This document shows, piece by piece, positions 1 to 5,750 of a DNA stretch of 6,117 bases. The DNA comes from Paraglaciecola arctica (GTDB lineage: Bacteria > Pseudomonadota > Gammaproteobacteria > Enterobacterales > Alteromonadaceae), in assembly GCA_003232445.1 (NCBI GenBank), contig QIJM01000160.1:1-6117 (forward strand), given 5' to 3'. A program made the position numbers and the translations under genes. The number at the start of each line of letters is the position of its first letter. Position 1 is the first letter of the stretch. Under the pieces are notes generated by a model. That model saw only the letters and a program-made list of their open reading frames with translations, was not told the origin of the DNA and did no database searches.

Positions 1-440
1 CATTCCTAGCTGAAGCCCTGATGGCAGTTTATGGTATTGGTTTAAAAGTGAACACCTTGCCCGTAGTGGCTCTGGGTATAGGCATTGGTGTGGATTATGG
101 AATTTACATCTACAGTAGATTGCACGACTTGCTTGAAGAGGGTTACTCGCTGAATGAAGCTTATTTCCGCACCCTTAAGCTGACGGGTAGGGCGATTATA
201 TTCACTGGCTTCACGTTGGCGGCAGGGGTTACAACCTGGTTATTCTCTGACTTACAGTTCCAGGCAGATATGGGAATTTTGTTAGCCTTTATCTTCCTCG
301 CTAATATGGTCGGTGCAATTGTGATATTACCTGCCTTAATGCGAGTGCTGGTTAAATGGAATGAGCCTGAACGTGATATTCCGGCTGTAATGGGCTGTTG
401 TATTATCAGTGCTAAACAGCCAGTTGATCCGGCTGCTTAA
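1..440 (+). CDS. RND/MMPL-family exporter, C-terminal part (5' end outside window)
   Basis: The reading frame is open from the window edge (first full codon at position 3) to TAA at 438-440, giving 145 residues of the C-terminus. The fragment is strongly hydrophobic. It carries the segment GIGIGVDYGIYIYSRL, which is the Asp-Tyr transmembrane motif typical of the second half of RND-superfamily (MMPL, COG1033-like) exporters. A downstream block reading GRAIIFTGFTLAAG and FQADMGILLAFIFLANM, then a LPAL turn, matches the last three membrane helices of that family. Such proteins sit in the inner membrane and use the proton gradient to move hydrophobic or lipid-like substrates; the substrate cannot be told from this fragment. 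The ATG at 21 is an internal Met and not the start. The protein ends in a short polar tail, and leader copy 1 begins within a few bases of the stop, so that unit's terminator probably also ends this transcript. Confidence 0.85.
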   Translation, partial: FLAEALMAVYGIGLKVNTLPVVALGIGIGVDYGIYIYSRLHDLLEEGYSLNEAYFRTLKLTGRAIIFTGFTLAAGVTTWLFSDLQFQADMGILLAFIFLANMVGAIVILPALMRVLVKWNEPERDIPAVMGCCIISAKQPVDPAA

Positions 441-483
441 GAAGTCACTTGCGTTTATTTGAAACTGCCGTTAAAGTGAATGC

Positions 484-552
484 ATGAAATTTAAAAGCAC
501 ACAATTAACAACTATCTTCCGACGCCGAGGTGCAGAGCTTTCGGTCGGTTGA
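484..552 (+). CDS. Arginine-rich leader peptide, copy 1 (22 aa)
   Basis: The ATG at 484 opens a 22-codon ORF ending in TGA at 550-552. It contains KSTQL at residues 4-8 and RRRG at 13-16, with codons CGA CGC CGA at 520-528. The conserved TAAAGTGA at 472-479 lies 4 nt before the ATG and can pair with the end of 16S rRNA in the manner of AGGTGA. The peptide matches the one at 5554-5622 at 14 of 22 residues: M1, K4 to L8, T10, I11, R13 to G16, V21 and G22. Within these shared residues the four base differences (Leu TTA/CTA, Thr ACT/ACC, Ile ATC/ATT, Arg CGC/CGT) are all synonymous, which argues for real translation. The inferred role is in cis: a ribosome short of charged tRNA-Arg would stall at residues 13-15 and change the fold of the downstream RNA. 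The peptide itself probably has no other function. Confidence 0.8.
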   Translation: MKFKSTQLTTIFRRRGAELSVG

Positions 553-605
553 ATTTTAGTTTGTTAATGAACGCAAAAATAAAACCCGACCGAGTGTCGG
601 GTTTT
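519..605 (+). promoter_or_regulatory. Putative arginine attenuator, copy 1
   Basis: Four segments can form three competing pairings. Region 1 (519-523, CCGAC, overlapping the Arg codons) pairs with region 2 (544-548, GTCGG). Region 2, taken as 541-548 (TCGGTCGG), is perfectly complementary over 8 bp to 586-593 (CCGACCGA), which is the antiterminator. Region 3 (581-590) pairs over 10 bp with region 4 (596-605) to make the terminator. A ribosome stalled on the Arg codons would cover region 1 and leave region 2 free to pair with region 3, giving read-through. A ribosome that reaches the TGA at 550-552 would cover region 2 and let the terminator form. The pairings are read directly from the sequence; the regulation is inferred from the trp/his/leu attenuator paradigm. 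The next gene downstream is the ABC ATPase, 284 nt after the T-run. Confidence 0.72.
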
Positions 606-608
606 TTT
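581..608 (+). terminator. Rho-independent terminator of leader copy 1
   Basis: AAAACCCGAC at 581-590 pairs with GTCGGGTTTT at 596-605 around a 5-nt loop (CGAGT), and a run of seven T ends at 608. The stem is the same as in copy 2. It can end both the leader transcript and any read-through from the exporter gene. Confidence 0.93.
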
Positions 609-892
609 ATACATGATTTTTCGCTACGCTTTAAACCGATACTCAGGAAATAGTATTAGTTTCAGGACATACACTCCAACATGTTTTATTGTGTCAGTCG
701 AGCATTGATGCAGTATTGATGGGTAAAGTGCCGGAATTGGCGTAGGGTTGGATCTGTTGATATGCCTGTTCAGTGGCAATTGCTCATTTATGGTGTTATA
801 CTGAACTACATCACTATATTGGTAGTGCCTGCCCAGTGTAGCAATCAACCAAATCAATCACAAACCAAGCAACTCTCAAGTAAGGAAGAAGA
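609..892 (+). other. Intergenic gap upstream of the ABC operon
   Basis: These 284 nt hold no gene I can support. Short ORFs on both strands lack ribosome-binding sites and recognisable sequence. I saw no remnant of an arginine biosynthesis gene. The last part contains the possible promoter at 773-802, a weak 5-bp hairpin (CACTA 812-816 with TAGTG 823-827), a C/A-rich, G-poor stretch from about 845 to 878, and the ribosome-binding site of the ATPase gene (AAGGA at 882-886). If leader copy 1 controls the ABC genes, this would be a long untranslated spacer. Confidence 0.6.
773..802 (+). promoter_or_regulatory. Possible extended -10 promoter for the ABC/peptidase operon
   Basis: TATACT at 797-802 is preceded by TG one base upstream (TGTTATACT, 794-802), which is the extended -10 form and five of six matches to the sigma-70 consensus. 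The -35 is weak: GTGGCA at 773-778 with an 18-nt spacer, or TGGCAA with 17. Transcription would begin near 809 and leave about 84 nt of 5' leader before the ATG at 893. It would bypass leader copy 1. Confidence 0.45.
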
Positions 893-1789
893 ATGTTAAC
901 AATTAATGGCTTATCGAAAACCTATGATAATGGAGTTAAAGCACTGGATGATGTGTCGCTAACGATACCAAAAGGCATGTTTGGTCTGCTTGGGCCTAAC
1001 GGGGCCGGCAAGTCTTCATTATTACGCACCATTGCCACCCTACAAGAGGCCGATGCTGGCAGCATTAGCTTTGATGGGATTGATGTATTAAAAGATCCGC
1101 AAGCATTACGTCAGCGTTTGGGTTATTTACCGCAAGATTTTGGCGTATATCCGCGAATCAGTGCGTATGAATTATTAGATCATTTAGCTATTCTAAAAGG
1201 TCTAAAGGTTAAGTCTGAGCGTAAAGAAGCGGTGGAAGGTTTATTGGCGCAAACTAATCTTTATCAGTATAGAAACAAAGCCGTGAGTGGTTTTTCTGGT
1301 GGCATGTGCCAGCGCTTTGGCATTGCTCAAGCGTTACTTGGCGACCCGGACCTTTTAATTGTTGATGAACCGACCGCAGGCTTAGACCCGGAAGAACGCA
1401 ATCGCTTTCATAACTTGTTGGTGGCTTTAGGTGAAGATAAAGTCATTATTTTATCCACCCATATTGTCGATGATGTCAGCGAGCTCTGTCCTGAAATGGC
1501 AGTGATAGCCTCAGGGGAAATCATTCTGCAAGGCAACCCAATAGTGTTAACCAAGCAGTTAAATGACCAAGTGTGGCGAAAAACAATAGATCAAAATGAA
1601 GTTGCTGAGATAGAACAAGATTTTAATGTTATTTCCAAGCGCCTGTTTGCCGGTAAAACTATCGTGCATGTTATTGATGAAAATGCGCCGTTGGGTTTCG
1701 AGCACGCTCCAGCAAACTTGGAAGATGTTTATTTTTCAATTTTGAATAAACATAGAGCTGGTCAATCTACCAGCCAAAATGCTGCTTAA
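893..1789 (+). CDS. ABC transporter ATP-binding protein
   Basis: This 298-residue cytoplasmic ATPase would power the permease encoded immediately downstream. The full set of nucleotide-binding motifs is present: Walker A GPNGAGKS at 34-41, Q-loop Gln81 (LPQDFG), signature FSGGM at 134-138 followed by CQR, Walker B LLIVDEP at 154-160, D-loop GLD at 163-165, and H-loop His190 (STHIVDD). The signature differs from canonical LSGGQ at the first and last positions, a variation also met in other ABC-2-type export ATPases. Residues after about 215 form the accessory C-terminal domain of the drug/export type, ending in the NLEDVYFSIL motif common to that group. The start is supported by AAGGA at 882-886, 6 nt before the ATG. 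The stop is 26 nt before the permease-peptidase start, so the two are probably co-transcribed. About half of the leucine codons are TTA. The transported substrate is unknown. Confidence 0.93.
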   Translation: MLTINGLSKTYDNGVKALDDVSLTIPKGMFGLLGPNGAGKSSLLRTIATLQEADAGSISFDGIDVLKDPQALRQRLGYLPQDFGVYPRISAYELLDHLAILKGLKVKSERKEAVEGLLAQTNLYQYRNKAVSGFSGGMCQRFGIAQALLGDPDLLIVDEPTAGLDPEERNRFHNLLVALGEDKVIILSTHIVDDVSELCPEMAVIASGEIILQGNPIVLTKQLNDQVWRKTIDQNEVAEIEQDFNVISKRLFAGKTIVHVIDENAPLGFEHAPANLEDVYFSILNKHRAGQSTSQNAA

Positions 1790-1815
1790 TTTTATCAAAG
1801 GATGAGGAACCTACC

Positions 1816-4800
1816 ATGTTTGTGAAAATGTTCGCCTTTGAATGGCGCTACTTTACTCGACAGCCTTCTTTTTATGTCACCAGTTTGATTTTTTTCTTGC
1901 TTACTTTTTTTGCAACGGTAAGTGAAAATATACAAATTGGTGGGGGCGGCAATGTTTTATATAACGGCCCTTTTTCAATTGCCCAAACCTTGTTAATTAT
2001 GGGCTTGTTTGCCATGTTCTTAGTGGTGAACTTTGTTGCTAGCACGGCGACGCGCAATGAAACCAGTCAAATGTCGGAGCTGTTATATAGCAAGCCGATT
2101 AACCCTTTGAGCTATCAACTAGGCCGGTTTTTTGGGTCTTTTGCTGTTGTTGCAACAGTGTTCGCCTTTGTACCGCTAGCCATTTTAATTGGTACATTGC
2201 TAGGGGGGCAGGTGGGTTGGGTTGACCCTGAACGCTTAGGTGAAACGCAACTTAGTCATTATTTTACGGCGTATTTTTACTTATCGTTACCCACCCTGTT
2301 AGTGCTTTCTTGTTTTTTCTATGCGGTGGCGATCAAGTTCCGTTCTATGATGGCGGTTTATCTTTCTGCGGTCGGTCTATTTATTCTTTATTCTATTTCA
2401 GGGCAATTATTAAATGAGCCGGAATATCGCACCATGGCGGCCTTGCTTGATCCTTTTGCATTAAATACGTTTGGCGAAGTTAGCCGCTATTGGACCATGT
2501 TTGATAAAAACAATAACCCGATAGAACTCAGCGGAGTTTTATTAGAAAATCGGTTGCTTTGGTTAGCAGTGTCTGTGGTGATTATGGCCGTATTTGGTGG
2601 CTTTAGAACTAAAGTGCGGATGCCGACGGCAAAAGTTAAAAAGTTAAGTAAAAAGGCATTAAAAAAAGCTGAGAAAGAAGCCTTAAATCAAACTACAAAC
2701 TTACTCGATTTATTAGCAAATGACATTGGCAGTAAAAGTAGTGGCATGCAAACCGCAGCGCATATGCGGCTGCGTATTTCATTTGAAATTAAACAAGTTG
2801 TTTTCAGCGCGCCTTTTATAGTGCTGTCGGTATTAACCGTTTTTCTGTTAATAGCGCCATTGATTGACCCCCAGGGAATGTTTGGTACTCCGAATTGGCC
2901 ATTAACTCAATCGATGGTGTCATTAATTGAGGGTTCAACAGCTTTGTTAATGTTGATAGTGTTGGCGTATTACAGCGCAGAAATTGTTTGGCGAGAGCGT
3001 AATTCAGGTATGGGTGATATTGTGGACTCAATGCCAGTGAATAATATTACCTTTTGGCTATCTAAAATTATCGCTATCAGTTTAGTACTCGCCTTGTTGT
3101 ATGTGTTTGGTATTGTGGCCACGGTAGTGAATCAGTTGTTACAAGGTTATAACCATATAGAGCTATCTCAATATATTGTGCGCTTAGGTTATGTTAATTT
3201 ATTTCCCATTATTTTAACGGCCGTATTAGCCTTTTTCTTGCAAGTTATTAGCCCTAATAAATACATCGGTATGCTGCTGTTTGTTTTATATATTATTAGC
3301 ACTATAACTTTAAGTAATTTTGGCTTTAGTCATAATATGTTTCAGTTTGCCAGTGCACCACAAGTTTTTTATTCTGACATCAATGGTTACGGTACTTTCT
3401 TAACTAGCCATCATTGGTACATGCTTTATTGGACAGGTTTAACGATAGTATTCGCAAGTTTAACTTATGCCTTATGGCATCGTGGACCCGAACAACCGTT
3501 AAAAGCCCGTTTAAGTAAGGTTGGTTATTATTTATCCGGCTCAGGAAAAATAAGTATTGCGGTGGGCTTATTACTATTTATCGGCGCAGGAAGTGTCATT
3601 CATTACAATACGCGTGTTGTTAACGACTTTATCACTGCAGACGACCTAGAAGATCAGCGTGCCGAGTATGAACATAAATATGTTGAGCACTTAAATGCCA
3701 ATATTCCAACCATTACTAAAGTCCATGCGAAAGTTGATATCTTTCCAAGTGAACGGCGTATACAAGCCACTGCAGAGCTGACATTAACGAATGTTGGCGA
3801 TGAGGCTATCACAAAATTCTTGGTGTCAAAGCCGCGCTTCACTGAAGAATGGTCGGTTGAAATTGAGGGTGGAAGTCTAGGGGAGCTAGATGAAGCGTTT
3901 AATACTGCCTGGTTTACTTTCAACGAACCGCTGTTGTCGGGTGAAACTCGCCAAGGCAAGTTAATAGCCAAGCGGGAGCATCATGGTTTTTCTGATGGTG
4001 ACAATGATTTTACCTTACTACACAACGGTACTTTTATTGATAACTACAGCTTGTTTCCAAGCTTTGGTTATCGTCAAGACTGGCAGTTAAGTGACCGTCA
4101 TGAGCGTCGTCAGCATGACTTAAAGCCATTACAGCGGGCTAATAAGCTTGAAGATACACGTTTTTACAACGAAAGTTTCTTTGGTAAAGGTGTCGGCTTT
4201 ATCGAGTTTGAAGCGACAATTTCAACCTCTGCTGATCAATTCGCTATTGCTCCGGGTTATATACAAAGTGAAACCGTTGAAAATGGCAGGCGCACTTTCC
4301 ACTATAAAATGAATGCGCCTATGGTGAACTTTTATTCAATTATGTCCGCTAAGCTAGCAGTAAAAAAGGAGCAGTATAAAGGTATAAATATTGAGGTTTA
4401 TTTTCATAAAAACCACGACATGAATGTGGATCGCATGATTGAATCAGTAAGAGACTCAATTGATTATTTTACTGAAAACTTTGGCCCTTATCAGCACCAG
4501 CAAATGCGTATTATTGAATTCCCAGGTTATCGAAGCTTTGCCCAGAGTTTTGCTAATACGGTGCCGTATTCTGAGCAAATAGGTTTCATTAGTGATTTGC
4601 GCGACCCTGACAATATTGACCCTGCTTATTATGTCACCGCTCATGAAGTGGCGCATCAATGGTGGGGGCACCAGGTGGGTGCTGCTAACGTACAAGGCAG
4701 TGCTATTATTTCAGAAACTTTGTCACAGTATAGTGCGTTAATGGTGGTGGAGAAAAAATATGGTGAAGATAAAATTCGTAAATTTTTAAAATATGAACTG

Positions 4801-5427
4801 GATCGTTACCTCCGCGGTCGAAGCGTTGAAGCATTAGAAGAAATGCCCTTATATCGCAGTGAAAGCCAGCAATATATTCACTATCGCAAAGGCTCGGTTA
4901 TTATGATGTCGTTAAAAGATAAGTTAGGTGAACAACGGCTTAATAAAGCCTTGCAAGGCTTTTTACATGAGTTTAAATACCAAAGTACGCCTTACCCAAC
5001 CACCTTAGATTTAATAGCGCATATTAACCAGGATACTAACGATCAAGAAAAAGCCTTTGTTAGCAATTTATTCGAACATATCAGCTTGTACGATTTAAAA
5101 ACCACTAACGTAGAGGTTGCTGCGGTGGCCGAGCAAGATAATATGTTTGATGTTACCTTAACGATTGAGGCAGAGCTGAAGCGTGCTGATGGTCAAGGAA
5201 AAGAAACGGCGATTGATTTTGTCGACGACATCGATATAGGTTTGTTTAGTGAAGACCCCGAAGACCTTTCCGCCAATGACTTTGTGCTATATTTTGCCAA
5301 ACATACAATAAAAACGGGTACCAATGAAATAACCATTAGAGTAAAAGGAAGGCCTAAGTTTGCGGGTGTAGATCCTTATGTTCGTTTGGTTGATCGAGAT
5401 AGTGCCGATAATATATATCGTTTATAA
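1816..5427 (+). CDS. ABC permease fused to periplasmic M1-type metallopeptidase
   Basis: This 1203-residue protein joins an ABC-2 permease to a zinc peptidase. Hydrophobic segments lie near 20-35, 55-76, 106-130, 150-172, 177-198 and 245-263 (first half). A Lys-rich cytoplasmic linker follows at about 264-325, then segments near 329-349, 366-388, 413-438, 456-477, 482-500 and 534-554 (second half). A thirteenth at 578-596 would place the rest in the periplasm. The M1-like region begins near 600. It has HEVAH at 943-947, Glu967 as likely third zinc ligand, and Tyr1023 (HYRKG) matching the catalytic Tyr of the M1 YEKG motif. The last ~110 residues look like a beta-rich accessory domain. The length and layout fit the known ABC permease/M1 aminopeptidase fusion proteins. 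GAGGA at 1804-1808, 7 nt before the ATG, supports the start. Paired with the ATPase gene upstream, it would form a complete ABC system. Whether the peptidase trims exported peptides or feeds on external ones is unknown. Confidence 0.9.
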   Translation: MFVKMFAFEWRYFTRQPSFYVTSLIFFLLTFFATVSENIQIGGGGNVLYNGPFSIAQTLLIMGLFAMFLVVNFVASTATRNETSQMSELLYSKPINPLSYQLGRFFGSFAVVATVFAFVPLAILIGTLLGGQVGWVDPERLGETQLSHYFTAYFYLSLPTLLVLSCFFYAVAIKFRSMMAVYLSAVGLFILYSISGQLLNEPEYRTMAALLDPFALNTFGEVSRYWTMFDKNNNPIELSGVLLENRLLWLAVSVVIMAVFGGFRTKVRMPTAKVKKLSKKALKKAEKEALNQTTNLLDLLANDIGSKSSGMQTAAHMRLRISFEIKQVVFSAPFIVLSVLTVFLLIAPLIDPQGMFGTPNWPLTQSMVSLIEGSTALLMLIVLAYYSAEIVWRERNSGMGDIVDSMPVNNITFWLSKIIAISLVLALLYVFGIVATVVNQLLQGYNHIELSQYIVRLGYVNLFPIILTAVLAFFLQVISPNKYIGMLLFVLYIISTITLSNFGFSHNMFQFASAPQVFYSDINGYGTFLTSHHWYMLYWTGLTIVFASLTYALWHRGPEQPLKARLSKVGYYLSGSGKISIAVGLLLFIGAGSVIHYNTRVVNDFITADDLEDQRAEYEHKYVEHLNANIPTITKVHAKVDIFPSERRIQATAELTLTNVGDEAITKFLVSKPRFTEEWSVEIEGGSLGELDEAFNTAWFTFNEPLLSGETRQGKLIAKREHHGFSDGDNDFTLLHNGTFIDNYSLFPSFGYRQDWQLSDRHERRQHDLKPLQRANKLEDTRFYNESFFGKGVGFIEFEATISTSADQFAIAPGYIQSETVENGRRTFHYKMNAPMVNFYSIMSAKLAVKKEQYKGINIEVYFHKNHDMNVDRMIESVRDSIDYFTENFGPYQHQQMRIIEFPGYRSFAQSFANTVPYSEQIGFISDLRDPDNIDPAYYVTAHEVAHQWWGHQVGAANVQGSAIISETLSQYSALMVVEKKYGEDKIRKFLKYELDRYLRGRSVEALEEMPLYRSESQQYIHYRKGSVIMMSLKDKLGEQRLNKALQGFLHEFKYQSTPYPTTLDLIAHINQDTNDQEKAFVSNLFEHISLYDLKTTNVEVAAVAEQDNMFDVTLTIEAELKRADGQGKETAIDFVDDIDIGLFSEDPEDLSANDFVLYFAKHTIKTGTNEITIRVKGRPKFAGVDPYVRLVDRDSADNIYRL

Positions 5428-5513
5428 ATATATCCCAGCTACACTGCTAATGGAATGGTATTCAGGGAATAAATACAGCTTTCGTCCAGACTCATTTCAT
5501 ATTGGGTAGGCTT
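5428..5513 (+). other. Short gap after the peptidase gene
   Basis: I see no convincing terminator for the ABC/peptidase transcript here. The only structure is a small hairpin (TATTC 5459-5463 with GAATA 5467-5471) without a T-run, so that transcript may run on into leader copy 2 and stop at its terminator. No ArgR-type box is obvious. Confidence 0.5.
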
Positions 5514-5553
5514 GTCGCTTGCCTTTCTTTTAAGCTGCCGTTAAAGTGACCCT

Positions 5554-5622
5554 ATGATATCTAAAAGCACACAACTAAAAACCATTATCCGACGTCGAGG
5601 TGTAGTCACTCCGGTCGGTTGA
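5554..5622 (+). CDS. Arginine-rich leader peptide, copy 2 (22 aa), upstream of arginine biosynthesis gene
   Basis: The ATG at 5554 opens 22 codons ending in TGA at 5620-5622. KSTQL occupies residues 4-8 and RRRG residues 13-16, with codons CGA CGT CGA at 5590-5598. The same TAAAGTGA lies upstream at 5542-5549. All three Arg codons are of the CGA/CGC/CGT group, normally read by one inosine-bearing tRNA-Arg, so a single charged-tRNA pool would set the response. The next gene makes an enzyme of arginine synthesis, which is the arrangement expected of an amino-acid leader peptide. Residues 17-20 differ from copy 1 and seem free to vary, as expected where only the RNA position matters. Confidence 0.85.
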   Translation: MISKSTQLKTIIRRRGVVTPVG

Positions 5623-5679
5623 TTTGTGTATTTATAAAAGAGTTACAAATACAAAAACCCGACCAAGTGTCGGGTTTTT
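5589..5679 (+). promoter_or_regulatory. Putative arginine attenuator controlling the carbamoyltransferase gene
   Basis: Region 1 CCGAC at 5589-5593 pairs with region 2 GTCGG at 5614-5618. The inner part of this hairpin can extend through GTG/CAC at 5600-5602 and 5607-5609 around loop TAGT. Region 2, as GGTCGG at 5613-5618, is complementary to CCGACC at 5659-5664 (antiterminator). Region 3 (5653-5663) and region 4 (5669-5679) make the terminator. Stalling at the Arg codons frees region 2; translation to the TGA at 5620 hides it. The expected result is read-through into the arginine gene when arginyl-tRNA is scarce. The structures are seen in the sequence; the mechanism is inferred by analogy with his and trp attenuators. 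Confidence 0.82.
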
Positions 5680-5681
5680 TT
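5653..5681 (+). terminator. Rho-independent terminator of leader copy 2
   Basis: AAAAACCCGAC at 5653-5663 pairs over 11 bp with GTCGGGTTTTT at 5669-5679 around loop CAAGT, followed by T to 5681. It lies between the leader peptide and the carbamoyltransferase gene, so it must be bypassed for expression from any promoter upstream of it. Confidence 0.93.
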
Positions 5682-5707
5682 GTTAATGGCCCTGCTGGAT
5701 CGGCCCC

Positions 5708-5729
5708 CAGACTGGCAATGGCCGGTCTG
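5708..5729 (+). other. Stem-loop just upstream of the carbamoyltransferase start
   Basis: CAGACTGGC at 5708-5716 pairs with GCCGGTCTG at 5721-5729 (9 bp including one G-U in RNA) around loop AATG. It is GC-rich compared with its surroundings and ends 21 nt before the ATG at 5751, outside the ribosome-binding site. No T-run follows, so it is not a classical terminator. It might stabilise the mRNA 5' end or affect translation; its role is unknown. Confidence 0.6.
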
Positions 5730-5750
5730 TTTGGTATTCAGGAATTTGAA

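Larger units (their letters stand above)
444..609 (+). repeat. Duplicated leader unit, copy 1 (partner at 5514-5682)
   Basis: This stretch aligns with 5514-5682. The alignment is ungapped at an offset of 5070 bp up to position 550, then has a net 3-nt length difference in the AT-rich spacer before an almost identical terminator. Across 461-550 I count 70 of 90 identical bases. The longest shared runs are 15 nt at 465-479 (ends in GTTAAAGTGA) and 13 nt at 492-504. The similarity begins just after the stop codon of the exporter gene and ends with the terminator T-run, so the duplicated unit is a complete leader region, without terminal inverted repeats or a transposase. The most economical reading is a duplicated arginine attenuator. 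Confidence 0.9.
5514..5682 (+). repeat. Duplicated leader unit, copy 2 (partner at 444-609)
   Basis: This is the second copy of the unit described at 444-609. Here it lies directly upstream of the N-acetylornithine carbamoyltransferase gene, with 68 nt between the end of the unit and that gene's ATG. The conserved upstream part includes TTGC at 5519-5522 and CTGCCGTTAAAGTGA at 5535-5549. Given the downstream gene, this copy is the likelier functional original. Confidence 0.9.

Noticed and set aside
449..477. TTGCGT, 17 nt, TAAAGT as a sigma-70 promoter, with the same spacing in copy 2 (5519-5547)
   Set aside because: The arrangement is conserved, but transcription would then begin at about the leader ATG. 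TAAAGTGA is better explained as the ribosome-binding site. The leader promoters are therefore unresolved.
484..608. The leader units as a pair of trans-acting small RNAs
   Set aside because: A short terminated RNA would indeed be made, but the synonymous substitution pattern, the Arg codons and the antiterminator pairing next to an arginine gene fit cis attenuation better. A trans role is not excluded.
613..708. 31-residue + strand ORF directly after terminator 1
   Set aside because: No ribosome-binding site, no counterpart after terminator 2, and no recognisable sequence.
624..857. 77-codon ORF on the minus strand in the gap before the ABC genes
   Set aside because: No recognisable family and low-complexity composition; it runs against all neighbours and across the likely promoter of the ABC operon.
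444..5682. Composite transposon or IS-flanked element
   Set aside because: The repeats contain a leader ORF and terminator but no terminal inverted repeats, no transposase and no target-site duplications that I could see.
5457..5742. GGTATTCAGG at 5457-5466 and 5733-5742, with a similar GATACTCAGG at 638-647
   Set aside because: Short, differently placed relative to the leader units, and not palindromic in a shared way; likely coincidence. It does not match the ArgR box pattern.
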